Below, piece after piece: positions 17,771 through 26,564 of a stretch of 64,000 nucleotides of DNA. This DNA is from Paenibacillus_E violae (GTDB lineage Bacteria > Bacillota > Bacilli > Paenibacillales > NBRC-103111). The position numbers were made by a program, and so were the translations under genes. The notes under the pieces were generated by a model that saw only the letters and a program-made list of their open reading frames with translations, was not told where the DNA came from and searched no databases. Within the stretch, counting starts at the first letter, position 1, and every line of letters begins with the position of its first letter. Location of the stretch: positions 372,001 through 436,000 of the forward strand of contig NZ_JAWCUD010000002.1 in assembly GCF_032461945.1 (NCBI RefSeq). The letters run 5' to 3'.

Positions 17771-17783
17771 TGCTCTCATTTTG

Positions 17784-17832
17784 TTGACAAGGAAGCAAAA
17801 TCGTGATAATTTTGTTTCCTAGGAAGCAAAAT
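17784..17832 (+). promoter_or_regulatory. MFS exporter promoter with triple operator half-sites
   Basis: TTGACA (17784-17789), 17 bases, TAATTT (17807-17812). Three half-sites cover it: GGAAGCAAAAT at 17791-17801, the inverted copy ATTTTGTTTCC at 17809-17819, and GGAAGCAAAAT again at 17822-17832. The inner pair overlaps -10 and spacer, ideal for repression by the adjacent MarR protein. Confidence 0.65.
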
Positions 17833-17857
17833 AACCAATATTGAAAGGAGACTTTAC

Positions 17858-19093
17858 GTGTCTTCAATTCCATCACACAATGAACAGAACATAGAGCAAA
17901 CCATAGATAAAAAGGCTTTACTATTCGGCTTAATGTCTGTGTTTCTTTGCGGAATAGGCTTCAGTATCATAGCTCCTGTCGTCCCATTCCTAGTGCAGCC
18001 CTATACAAATAGTCCAAGCGAACAAGCCGTAGCTGTTACCCTGCTGACTTCTGTTTACGCAGTCTGCGTGTTTTTTGCGGCTCCCGTACTTGGAGCGCTT
18101 AGCGACAGATATGGCCGTCGTCCCTTGCTCTTACTATGCCTCACAGGTTCCGCGATCGGTTACTTCGTCTTTGGCTTAGGAGGTGCCCTTTGGATACTAT
18201 TTGTCGGGCGCATCATTGAAGGTATTACCGGCGGAAGCATAAGCACGATTTTCGCATATTTTGCAGACATCATTCCGCCGCAACAAAGAACCAAATACTT
18301 CGGATGGGTTAGTGCAGTTGTAGGTGTTGGTACGGTCATTGGCCCAACGCTAGGCGGTTTACTTGCCAAGTTTGGATATGCTGCGCCCATGTATTTTGGA
18401 GCTATTATCACCTTATTGAATGTTGGTTTTGGATTGCTATATATGCCTGAGAGCCTTGACAAGAAAAATAGGCTGAAAGAGATCACCTTTGCAAGATTGA
18501 ATCCATTTTCACAACTCACAAACCTACTTTCCATGAAAAGTTTAAAAAGGCTGCTTATTTCAGCATTCTTACTGTGGATTCCCAACGGATCTTTACAGGC
18601 TGTTTTCTCTCAATTTACCATGGATACTTTCAGTTGGAAGCCTGCAGTAATCGGACTTATGTTCTCAATCATCGGATTCCAAGATATCCTTTCACAAGGA
18701 TTAATAATGCCGAAGCTTCTGATAAAACTTAAGGATGCACAAATAGCCATTCTTGGGATGGTCTCGGAAATAATGGGCTACATCCTTATTGCATTATCGG
18801 CTTTGTTCACTTACTATCCTCTTTTTATCGCTGGAATGTTTATATTCGGTTTCGGAGATTCGATTTTTGGACCATCGTTCAACGGCATGCTCTCCAAATC
18901 TGTCGATGCTAGTGAACAAGGAAGGATTCAAGGTGGCAGCCAGTCTATTCAAGCATTAGCGCGAATGATTGGACCTGTTATCGGAGGACAAATCTACGTC
19001 TCATTTGGCCATGCGGCACCTGCTTTTATGGGGATGATTCTGATAGCTGCGGCGATATTTGTTTTGTATAGGAGGACTGCACCTGGTAATTAA
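17858..19093 (+). CDS. MFS multidrug/tetracycline-type exporter
   Basis: 411 residues, GTG start with AAGGAG 7 bases upstream. Twelve predicted membrane helices; motif A is GALSDRYGRRPLLLL (about 75-90) and motif C-like GVGTVIGPTLGGLLA lies in helix 5, as in drug/H+ antiporters of the TetA (DHA1) type. It would pump a small molecule out of the cell. Control by the upstream MarR is inferred from the repeats over its promoter. Its stop codon directly abuts that of the convergent lipoprotein gene. Confidence 0.92.
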   Translation: MSSIPSHNEQNIEQTIDKKALLFGLMSVFLCGIGFSIIAPVVPFLVQPYTNSPSEQAVAVTLLTSVYAVCVFFAAPVLGALSDRYGRRPLLLLCLTGSAIGYFVFGLGGALWILFVGRIIEGITGGSISTIFAYFADIIPPQQRTKYFGWVSAVVGVGTVIGPTLGGLLAKFGYAAPMYFGAIITLLNVGFGLLYMPESLDKKNRLKEITFARLNPFSQLTNLLSMKSLKRLLISAFLLWIPNGSLQAVFSQFTMDTFSWKPAVIGLMFSIIGFQDILSQGLIMPKLLIKLKDAQIAILGMVSEIMGYILIALSALFTYYPLFIAGMFIFGFGDSIFGPSFNGMLSKSVDASEQGRIQGGSQSIQALARMIGPVIGGQIYVSFGHAAPAFMGMILIAAAIFVLYRRTAPGN

Positions 19094-19816
19094 TCATTCA
19101 AATGGTAAAATCAATTTACGGATTTCATTGTCAACAATTCTTGTTTGCGTTGAGGAGAATGAAACGTGACCTCCATCATCGGTTAATATAAAGGAATTGG
19201 CAATCGGCTCGTTGGTAAAGATAACAAACAGATAGTAGGTCGGATCGCCCACTTTGCTCTGGGTATAATAATCCTCCGTTACTTTTCCACTTTCCAATAA
19301 CTGAATAAACTGTTCTTTCTCGCTATCATTTAGGGTTTTGTAGGGCTTTACTTCATCAAAATGATAGAGCTCTACTCGCTCGATTTTTTCTTTAGGGAGA
19401 TCTTCATAGTTTCGCCTCAACGTTCTTGCAAAGTCATCCCCCGCATATAGACGGTATCCACTAATCCGTTTCTCATCTTTCGCAGCTATTAATTGATTTG
19501 ATTCAAAGCCTTTGACTTTGTACAATTTTGTTCCAATTTCTAAAAAGGCAGCATCTCCTGCTTTTGTCTGATATTCGGGATTAGTAACAACATCCCCCAC
19601 TTTAAAATGAACTTCACCAACCACCTCATTGGTGATATCATTTGTGTCTTTTATCACACCTTCAAACAATCCAGTATACGAATTTCCAGATAATTTAACA
19701 AAATCAACCCAATCGATCACAGCGTTCCCATGAATGGAATTACTGTTAACCCACGAACATCCACTTGTAAAGACAACGAATAAGGCCCATATACCAATCC
19801 AAATTCTCACAATCAA
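19094..19816 (-). CDS. Putative lipoprotein of unknown function
   Basis: 240 residues. The N-terminus is a hydrophobic signal ending in lipobox FTSGC (Cys about 20), so the mature protein is anchored to the outer membrane face. The rest is hydrophilic and beta-rich, with an RRNYEDLPKEKIERVELYHF segment and a C-terminal FILTDDGGHVSFSSTQT strand. I recognise no named family. No partner genes: it lies tail-to-tail with the MFS gene and head-to-head with the nitroreductase gene. Confidence 0.82.
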   Translation of the reverse strand: MIVRIWIGIWALFVVFTSGCSWVNSNSIHGNAVIDWVDFVKLSGNSYTGLFEGVIKDTNDITNEVVGEVHFKVGDVVTNPEYQTKAGDAAFLEIGTKLYKVKGFESNQLIAAKDEKRISGYRLYAGDDFARTLRRNYEDLPKEKIERVELYHFDEVKPYKTLNDSEKEQFIQLLESGKVTEDYYTQSKVGDPTYYLFVIFTNEPIANSFILTDDGGHVSFSSTQTRIVDNEIRKLILPFE

Positions 19817-19944
19817 CCCCCCTTTCTTTTATAGACGTTCTCCTTCAGACAATTGTTACTTCGATTATTGACATTCATCCAAATATAGGCATATGATTCG
19901 TTTATACTTATTAGTCTTGTACATCCTATAGGAGGCATCCATCC

Positions 19945-20571
19945 ATGAGTGATTTTTCAACAATTGTTAAAGAGCGTAGGTCTGCCAATAAATTCATCCC
20001 GAATATTGAAATTCCTAATGAAGATTTGACTGATATCCTGAATACGGTGAAATTTGCCCCATCTGCTTTTAACCTGCAACATGCCCACTACATCATTGTA
20101 AAAGATCCGGCTATAAAAGAGGAAGTTTACCAAGCGGCTTATAAACAATATAAAGTTCAAACAGCTTCGGCGGTTATTCTCGTATTAGGTAACCTTGATG
20201 CTTATAAAGACGCTGCCAGATTGAATGAGGGATTACTGCAACTTGGGGTGATCAGCAAACAGGAATATGATATGACCGTGGAAGATGTTACGAATTTTTA
20301 TGAAAATCGAGGCGACGGCTTTAAGCGCGACGAGGCGATCCGAAATGCTAGCCTCTCGGCTCAGCTCTTCATGCTGGCTGCTAAAGAGAAGGGCTGGGAT
20401 ACTTGCCCGATGATCGGATTTGATCCGGAAATGATGCGTCAAATCCTGCATATACCGGACAATTATGTTCCCGCCCTGCTCCTCACGATAGGGAAAGAAG
20501 ATTTAGAAAAACGCAGACCGCGTGGCTACCGCAAACCGGTGGGAGAATTCACAAGTTTTGATCGCTTCTAG
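19945..20571 (+). CDS. Nitroreductase-family FMN oxidoreductase
   Basis: 208 residues, AGGAGG upstream. Starts with the FMN-binding segment IVKERRSANKFIPN, followed by FAPSAFNLQHAHYIIV, and ends with GKEDLEKRRPRGYRKPV, the pattern of the NfnB/YodC-like group. Such enzymes are flavin dimers that reduce nitro compounds, quinones or enones with NAD(P)H in the cytoplasm. Single gene with its own terminator. Confidence 0.92.
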   Translation: MSDFSTIVKERRSANKFIPNIEIPNEDLTDILNTVKFAPSAFNLQHAHYIIVKDPAIKEEVYQAAYKQYKVQTASAVILVLGNLDAYKDAARLNEGLLQLGVISKQEYDMTVEDVTNFYENRGDGFKRDEAIRNASLSAQLFMLAAKEKGWDTCPMIGFDPEMMRQILHIPDNYVPALLLTIGKEDLEKRRPRGYRKPVGEFTSFDRF

Positions 20572-20591
20572 AATGGTACAAGCAAGCTACT

Positions 20592-20630
20592 AAAAAAATC
20601 CCGGCGAGATAGATCTCGCCGGGATTTTTT
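20592..20630 (+). terminator. Strong intrinsic terminator after the nitroreductase gene
   Basis: AAAAAATCCCGGCGAGAT / ATCTCGCCGGGATTTTTT: a 12-bp GC-rich stem with A and T tracts on the two sides, so it may also work in the reverse direction for transcripts from the PL6 gene side. Confidence 0.92.
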
Positions 20631-20886
20631 GCGCTAACGGACTGTAATGACCCTATTCGCTGCTTTTGAGTCAAGAATTGCAGCTAACGGACCCACGTGC
20701 CTCTAATGGTCAAGAAGTTACGGAAATCAGCATCATATTCAATAGATAACAGCACCTCAGTCCGTTAGCTTCTTAAATTTAGCCAAATTGGCAGAATAAC
20801 GGCTACTAGGTCCGTTACAGGGGCCGGGTTGATTGAGCAGCTCGTGGTATCCGTTAGGCCTACAAGCATAAGACGCCAAAACGCGA
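20631..20886. repeat. Intergenic region with dispersed TAACGG/CCGTTA motifs
   Basis: The hexamer TAACGG or its complement occurs at 20635, 20685, 20762, 20797, 20812 and 20851, usually in the longer form (G)CTAACGGAC or TCCGTTA, with near copies TTACGG at 20718 and 20887 and one more TAACGG at 20920 inside the end of the next gene. No ORF with a ribosome site is present. It looks like a degenerate intergenic repeat family that I have seen in Paenibacillus genomes; function unknown. Confidence 0.6.
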
Positions 20887-23160
20887 TTACGGTGATAAAG
20901 GCCCTACCTCCGCTACAGATAACGGATGATTGACAAATACGGAGCCTCCGGATTGCTCATCCGCTCCGACATCTGCGGTCAAACGTGTTTCACCGTCCAT
21001 GTCCTCCGTGACAAATGGATAACTGCCCACGGCAGCATTGATTGCCGGACTGGTAGACGAAAGTTTTTGCAAACCATTGACGGTTGTGAATAACGGATTA
21101 ATCGAACGAATCTGCGCTGCTGTGCGAGAGCCGTTATTGGTTAACGTGCCGCCAAACCCGATATTACCTTGGAAAGTGGTGTTACTGGTTACATTTTCCT
21201 GGTAAAGGGTACCGGTTGTGTTCTTCACGATGTTGTTGGCTATTGTGCTGTCTTGCGGAGCGTAAGTTTTGCCCGCATTCCCGATAACGATGCCCGTGGT
21301 ACTATTCACGATCGTGTTGTTGATAATCTGTGCTCGGTACACTTTCCATTGCGCTCTCAAATCGTCATCGGACGGATTAGCCGGATACCCCCCGGTACCG
21401 CCGTCATAATTGCCGCTATCTACGAAGATTGCTGCCTCTGTTAGGTTCTCCATGTAGTTATTATAGATTTTATGATCGTTCCCATAAATACGAATTCCCG
21501 CTTCTTCAGACTCAACCCCGTCGCCAAGAAAAAAATTTCCATAAAACGAGTTGTTATGCCCGTGTCTGGAAGTCAGACCTCCTTTTGACGTTTTAAAAGT
21601 GTTGTAACGCACCGTATTGCTGCTGCTTTTGACAGAAACGATTTCAGGCTCTCCGTCGCAGTTTTCGAACAAATTGTACTGAATCGTATTATAACCGTTG
21701 GACAAGGAAATGCCGGACAGGCCGAGTCTGATCGTTTCTTTGCCGTTATCCACCCATGGTCCAATACCATGAAAATAATTGTATTCAATCACATCATACT
21801 GAGAGATATGCCCGTTGTTGTCCCCTTGATAAGCGATGAGCGGTTCCGTATCGCTTTTTGGCCCGAAATCGTTGTGATCAATCCGGTTGTGATGGCTGTT
21901 GACGCCGCTGACTTGCAGCCAGATTAAACCTGTGCCCGTTGGCTGCAAGGCAAAACTATTACGAGTAACTCGAATGTTATTAGAGCCATCTAACAGGAGC
22001 CCTGTTTTACCCAAGTTCGCAAACTTTAGCCCTTCAACGATGACATTTGAACTATTTTTTATTTGCAGTGCGGCGCCTCCGGATATGACGGCCTGACCTT
22101 GATTAGCTGCCTTAATCCGGATTGGGCTGGACGCTGTGCCGTTTTTACCATTGAGAACGAATTCACTCGTTTGTGAGTAATTACCGTTTGCCAAAATGAT
22201 GGTGGAACCGGGAACCGCAGCATTTAGCGCTAGCGCAAATTCACTAGCTGTCGATACAGGCACGTAGCCATAAACTTCGACTTCGGTATAGCTATTCCAG
22301 GCATTGACGGAGTTGCCGTGACCGACAATTCGTACATACCGGCTTAAGGCGGCATCTGTAAAATCAAAGGTTTGCAGTCCAGCGTTCAGGCTGCTCGTTA
22401 CGTTCGCCTGGATCGTTGTGTAGGCAATGCCATCTTGGGACGTTTGTATGTCAAAAGTGGACGTTCGCGTATCGCCATTCAAGAAGGCCATTTTCAAATA
22501 AGCAACGCTTGATTTCGTTCCCAAATCAATTCGGATCCATTGTCCATCGCCATTCGCTGACCAGCGGGTCGTCAGGTTGCCATCTGCCACATTTGCCGCA
22601 ACATTCCCGTCATCCGAACTAGCAGACAGAGCTGAGCCTGGGACTGAAAGTTTGGTGCTGAGAGAAGGAGCGCTTGAGGAATCTCCGTAAATCTCCACTT
22701 CGGTATAGCTGTTCCAGGCATTAACCGAGTTGCCGTGACCAACAATACGGACATAACGGACGGGGTCTGCATCTGGAAAATCAAATGTTTGCAAAGCTGC
22801 ACTTAAGCTGCTCGTCACATTCGCCTGAATGGTTGTAAAACTGATATTGTCAGCCGATGTCTGGATATCGAAGGTGGACGTTCTTGTGTCACCGTTTAAA
22901 AAAGCAATCTTAAGGAATGCGACTCTCATATCGGCATCCAGTTTAAACTGAATCCACTGCCCATCCCCACTTGCTGACCAGCGAGTTGCCAAATTGCCAT
23001 CCACGACATTAGCGGGAACGTTGCCATCATCAGCGCTTGCCGTGACATTCGACGATGAAATCGTCAATTTCGTGTCTATGGCGAAACCGGCTTGAGGTAC
23101 CATCATGAACAATAAACTGGATATCAGGAGTACAGTCCATAGAAAACGGCCTACTTTCAT
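20887..23160 (-). CDS. Secreted PL6-type polysaccharide lyase with tandem F5/8C domains
   Basis: 757 residues from ATG 23160 (GTG 23166 is also possible). Signal peptide to about residue 28, ending QAGFA. Two F5/8 type C carbohydrate-binding domains follow at about 33-160 and 172-300; they are nearly identical over long stretches (both contain FLNGDTRTSTFDIQTS and VRIVGHGNSVNAWNSYTEVE). The catalytic beta-helix is at 305-745, with PL6 (chondroitinase B/alginate lyase) residues Lys513 (VSVKSS) and Arg534 (LTSRHG), numbered from the GTG. It would cut uronate polysaccharide outside the cell. It ends in HPLSVAEVGPLSP with no wall anchor, unlike its 1642-residue relative at 33115. Confidence 0.9.
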   Translation of the reverse strand: MKVGRFLWTVLLISSLLFMMVPQAGFAIDTKLTISSSNVTASADDGNVPANVVDGNLATRWSASGDGQWIQFKLDADMRVAFLKIAFLNGDTRTSTFDIQTSADNISFTTIQANVTSSLSAALQTFDFPDADPVRYVRIVGHGNSVNAWNSYTEVEIYGDSSSAPSLSTKLSVPGSALSASSDDGNVAANVADGNLTTRWSANGDGQWIRIDLGTKSSVAYLKMAFLNGDTRTSTFDIQTSQDGIAYTTIQANVTSSLNAGLQTFDFTDAALSRYVRIVGHGNSVNAWNSYTEVEVYGYVPVSTASEFALALNAAVPGSTIILANGNYSQTSEFVLNGKNGTASSPIRIKAANQGQAVISGGAALQIKNSSNVIVEGLKFANLGKTGLLLDGSNNIRVTRNSFALQPTGTGLIWLQVSGVNSHHNRIDHNDFGPKSDTEPLIAYQGDNNGHISQYDVIEYNYFHGIGPWVDNGKETIRLGLSGISLSNGYNTIQYNLFENCDGEPEIVSVKSSSNTVRYNTFKTSKGGLTSRHGHNNSFYGNFFLGDGVESEEAGIRIYGNDHKIYNNYMENLTEAAIFVDSGNYDGGTGGYPANPSDDDLRAQWKVYRAQIINNTIVNSTTGIVIGNAGKTYAPQDSTIANNIVKNTTGTLYQENVTSNTTFQGNIGFGGTLTNNGSRTAAQIRSINPLFTTVNGLQKLSSTSPAINAAVGSYPFVTEDMDGETRLTADVGADEQSGGSVFVNHPLSVAEVGPLSP

Positions 23161-23187
23161 TAACACACACCCTCTCCAAATTCATAA

Positions 23188-23201
23188 TTAAAACGCTTAC
23201 A
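23188..23201 (-). promoter_or_regulatory. cre-like catabolite repression site
   Basis: Minus strand TGTAAGCGTTTTAA fits the Firmicute cre consensus (TGWAANCGNTNWCA) at all but one fixed position. It lies just downstream of the -10 element of the PL6 promoter, where CcpA binding would block transcription. Confidence 0.5.
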
Positions 23202-23202
23202 T

Positions 23203-23231
23203 TATTAAGTTGAGTGCGCACTCAATGTCAA
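23203..23231 (-). promoter_or_regulatory. PL6 promoter whose spacer is a perfect 16-bp palindrome
   Basis: Minus strand TTGACA (23231-23226), 17-base spacer, TTAATA (23208-23203). The spacer starts with TTGAGTGCGCACTCAA (23225-23210), a perfect palindrome, a typical position and size for a TetR/GntR-type dimer operator. Confidence 0.65.
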
Positions 23232-23332
23232 TCTTACCCTCCAATCCTGGCCATGATAATCATCACTTTCTCAAATCCATCATTAAAATCACAACTGCTC
23301 ATCCTCAATTTCCAAAAAAGACCTTTATTTTC

Positions 23333-23381
23333 AAAAAAAAAACACCAGCAAACGCGGATGCTATCCACTTTTACTAGTGTT
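23333..23381 (-). terminator. Intrinsic terminator after the GH95-like gene
   Basis: Minus strand AACACTAG pairs with CTGGTGTT (one G-U), enclosing a small GGAT/ATCC hairpin, followed by a run of about ten T residues. It ends the importer operon before the PL6 promoter. Confidence 0.75.
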
Positions 23382-23407
23382 CTATACTCGGGCGATTAAC
23401 GCTCTAC

Positions 23408-25651
23408 TCACAATCGGCCAGAGTGAAAGCCGTAAAGTCTCCACGGCTTATGTCCTCCAAAATAACGCGATACCTTGTCGGTTCCTTGGACAGGCTGCAC
23501 ACGCAGATCGGGTACTGCTTCGCCAATGAAAAGAATAACTTCTTCATCTTCATGCAAATCCAGTGCTATTTCATCGTCGATAAACGATTCACCAGACACT
23601 CGAACATTGTTGTCATTCCCAATAATGTTCCAGCGTACAAGCCCCTTCCACCCCGTCTTGACCAAACATGGCTCTCCTGCCAAACTTTTTACTCGGATCC
23701 ACTGGGTGACGGCCTCTTTGCGTACAGCGCTGACCAGGAAGGCTCCTTCTGCTCGCAAATCATGGAACGCCAGCTCCGTCCAAGCTTCCGGCACCGCCGG
23801 AAGCACACGCAGCTTGCCGCCCCAGCTCTGAAGCAGCATATCGTGTATCGACTCGGCGCCAGCGAGCGGTGTTTCGATCACCGGTCCTGCTTCCTTATAC
23901 ATGGTATTCGGCTTGATGATGAGCAAAAGCGATTGCAGCAATCGCCATGCCTCATCCCCCCAACCAAGAACAGCGGCAATTGAAGCCGCCCCAGTCATAC
24001 TGAATCCCCGCAGATCTCCTTCTTTGCTCAGCCAATGACGCAAAGAAGTGGCGATTAATTCGTACTCCTCTTGCGTATCACCGCTAACGAGATGCAGCGG
24101 AAAAATCGCCAGCAAGTGGCTGAAATGTCGATGCCCATAAGCAAGCGGCATGTCTTGCCCAACCATAAAACCTGTCTCATCGACGGGCAGCGGAACCAGC
24201 TTCTTCAGAATATCTTCCCATTCCTGGATCAATGGATCCTTCATCGCCAGCTTTTGACTAATATGAAGCAATGTCTCGCATCCCCAGCGGAGCAAGGATA
24301 CATCATAATGGCAATCCCGCACGGTGGTGCGCATGAATGAGCCGTATTCCGGTGAAATTGTCGGAGGCAAATGAAGGAAACCGTCTGTCCCCTCCTCTAA
24401 CAAATGCCGATAATAGTTCACGCTGCGTTTTAAAATCGGGAATAAGACTTCTCCCAGCATCTTTTCATCCATGGCATATCGGTAATGCCGCCAAATACTA
24501 TGACTAATCCAAGTCAAGTTTCCGACCTCATCCTCGACTTGAGCCCTCAAATCAAAACTGCAGCTGCGCCCTAATCCAGCCGAATCATGCCGGCAATCTT
24601 CCGGAACATTCAGAATCAAATTGTCCCAGTTGTCCGTTAATGAACGAACCAGCGATTCTCCCATATGCAAACGATTGGCTGTATAAACCGGCGAGTAACT
24701 CATCTGCACGTTCATATTGAACCAAACACCTGGCCATGGTGTGGATGTGAGCCATGGCCCTTGATTATCGATCAATGGCTTATCCGGTCTGGTTGCCGAT
24801 GCCAATTTGTACATTTGAATCCAGTAAAAGCTTTCCAGACGACCATCCGGCAGTGAAACGAAGCTTTGACGATAATACTGGTGCCACCAAGCACGGTGGG
24901 CCTGCACCCACTCTTCAAAATTGGCTGCTGATGCCTGCGCCACAGCCTCTACCGCTTCGGCAACCGCTGATTCATTGTGCCCATTGGCTACGGAAAGCCA
25001 ACAGATGCGGCGATTCGGAGTAATCTGTACATCCTTCCAAGCGGTCACGCAGCCATCTTCACCCGAATAGCGCTGGGTGCACACATGGATTCCGTCCGCT
25101 ACTTCCGTGTGTTCCACTTCCGTCGAAGGTATATATTGATTTAAATTCACGCCGTCTGCATTTTTCAGTACAGGGTCAACTTCCGGATAGGCATACCAAG
25201 CACATCGGGCGGCGCTTTCCCCGGGTGTTGTCTCAATCTCTACAGCTATCACCGGATAGAGACTATGTACAAGCGAGCGAAGTTTAACCTCTCCGCTCGT
25301 TGTCGTAAGCGTAGCTAGTAATTCAGCATTCCACAAGCTAACCCGCATATGTGTCGGATGATAGATTCTTCCTGCCAATTCCAGATCCAGCTCGCCGAGA
25401 GGAACACGAGGAGGAAACCCCGGTTTGTCCACCCGATTTGCCGTCACATCCGTACGGCCGGTAACCATGCGGAGCACATGCCGTTTGCTGGCATGTTCCT
25501 CGCCATAAACCATCGTACCCAGTAATCCGTTGCCAAGGAATGCCCCTTCATCCCAGCTAACCGGCTTTACTACCCATTCCATATCGTTGGCTGACATGAA
25601 ACGCTCCCAATCTACCTCCATGTGAATCGCCGAGCCCTTGCTTTCTTTCAC
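23408..25651 (-). CDS. GH95-like glycoside hydrolase
   Basis: 747 residues from a GTG with AGGAGGAG 7 bases upstream. N-terminal beta-sandwich (EGAFLGNGLLGTMVYG), central alpha/alpha toroid and a C-terminal beta domain (GGKLRVLPAVPEAW, LRAEGAFLVSAVR) match the GH95 alpha-L-fucosidase/galactosidase architecture; HRHFSHLLAIFPL and ETPLAGAESIHDMLLQSWGG are the most telling motifs. No signal peptide, so cytoplasmic, acting on imported oligosaccharides. It is 15 bp after the permease gene in the importer operon. The exact sugar released is unknown; relatives also include uncharacterised exo-acting enzymes. Confidence 0.82.
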   Translation of the reverse strand: MKESKGSAIHMEVDWERFMSANDMEWVVKPVSWDEGAFLGNGLLGTMVYGEEHASKRHVLRMVTGRTDVTANRVDKPGFPPRVPLGELDLELAGRIYHPTHMRVSLWNAELLATLTTTSGEVKLRSLVHSLYPVIAVEIETTPGESAARCAWYAYPEVDPVLKNADGVNLNQYIPSTEVEHTEVADGIHVCTQRYSGEDGCVTAWKDVQITPNRRICWLSVANGHNESAVAEAVEAVAQASAANFEEWVQAHRAWWHQYYRQSFVSLPDGRLESFYWIQMYKLASATRPDKPLIDNQGPWLTSTPWPGVWFNMNVQMSYSPVYTANRLHMGESLVRSLTDNWDNLILNVPEDCRHDSAGLGRSCSFDLRAQVEDEVGNLTWISHSIWRHYRYAMDEKMLGEVLFPILKRSVNYYRHLLEEGTDGFLHLPPTISPEYGSFMRTTVRDCHYDVSLLRWGCETLLHISQKLAMKDPLIQEWEDILKKLVPLPVDETGFMVGQDMPLAYGHRHFSHLLAIFPLHLVSGDTQEEYELIATSLRHWLSKEGDLRGFSMTGAASIAAVLGWGDEAWRLLQSLLLIIKPNTMYKEAGPVIETPLAGAESIHDMLLQSWGGKLRVLPAVPEAWTELAFHDLRAEGAFLVSAVRKEAVTQWIRVKSLAGEPCLVKTGWKGLVRWNIIGNDNNVRVSGESFIDDEIALDLHEDEEVILFIGEAVPDLRVQPVQGTDKVSRYFGGHKPWRLYGFHSGRL

Positions 25652-25666
25652 GCCAAGTCTCCTCCT

Positions 25667-26545
25667 TTATCCCTTGATGGCACCAATAAGAGCACCTTTG
25701 ACGAAATATTTCTGCAAAAATGGATAAACGAACAAAATCGGAACTGTCGCAACGATAATCGTTGCATACTTCAACGTAGCGGCAAGCATTGCCGCATCCC
25801 CGTCTGAAGCGCCTGTGTTCGCATTGGCTTCCCCTTGCAGCAGGATTTCCCTGAGCACTAATTGCAGCGGGTAGAGCGAACGCTCCTGCAGAAAAATCAT
25901 CGCATTGAACCAGGAGTTCCAATGACTCACACCGTAATACAGCAGCATCACGGCAATCACGGGCATCGAAAGCGGCAGAACGATTCGGAATAAAATGACG
26001 AAATCATTCGCTCCATCCATTTTGGCCGACTCCTCCAGCGCATCGGGTATAGCTTCGAATGCGGTCTTCATCAGAATCAAGTTGAACGTATTAATAGCCT
26101 GTGGAATGATAAGCGCCCACAGGGAATCAACAAGTCCCACTCCCTTGACCGTCAAGTAGAGCGGAATCAACCCTCCGCTAAAGAACATGGTAAAGATGAT
26201 GAATAACATCAGCGGCTTACGATATTGCAAGCTCTTGCGCGAGAGAGCATAAGCTCCGAATGAGGTCAGCGTAATATTAAGAGCCAAGCCCATGAGTACA
26301 ACAAATAATGTGTTTCCATAGCCTTTTAAGATCATCGGATTGCGGAAGACATTCGTATAGGCATCAAGCGAGAAACCAATGGGACGCCATAAGATGCCTT
26401 TGTGCCCCATCAGGCTTCCGGCGTCACTGACGGAAGCAAACGCCACATAAAGCAGCGGATATACGGTAAGGATCATTAGCAAGAGCAGCAGCACCGTATT
26501 GATATAATCGAAACATTTCTCAGAGAAGCTCGCTTTGTTCAGCAT
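25667..26545 (-). CDS. Carbohydrate ABC permease, LplC/YtcP type
   Basis: 292 residues, six predicted helices. Starts in the cytoplasm (SEKCFDYINTVLLLLLMILTV), has the EAA loop EESAKMDGANDFVILFRIVLPLSMP near residue 190, and ends FLQKYFVKGALIGAIKG, the signature tail of LplC-like permeases. Partner of the LplB-type permease 20 bp upstream and of the lipoprotein at 27612. These importers bring in oligosaccharides in Paenibacillus and share a genome-wide ATPase (MsmX type), which is not encoded here. Confidence 0.94.
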   Translation of the reverse strand: MLNKASFSEKCFDYINTVLLLLLMILTVYPLLYVAFASVSDAGSLMGHKGILWRPIGFSLDAYTNVFRNPMILKGYGNTLFVVLMGLALNITLTSFGAYALSRKSLQYRKPLMLFIIFTMFFSGGLIPLYLTVKGVGLVDSLWALIIPQAINTFNLILMKTAFEAIPDALEESAKMDGANDFVILFRIVLPLSMPVIAVMLLYYGVSHWNSWFNAMIFLQERSLYPLQLVLREILLQGEANANTGASDGDAAMLAATLKYATIIVATVPILFVYPFLQKYFVKGALIGAIKG

Positions 26546-26564
26546 GATGATCTCTCTCTCCTTT

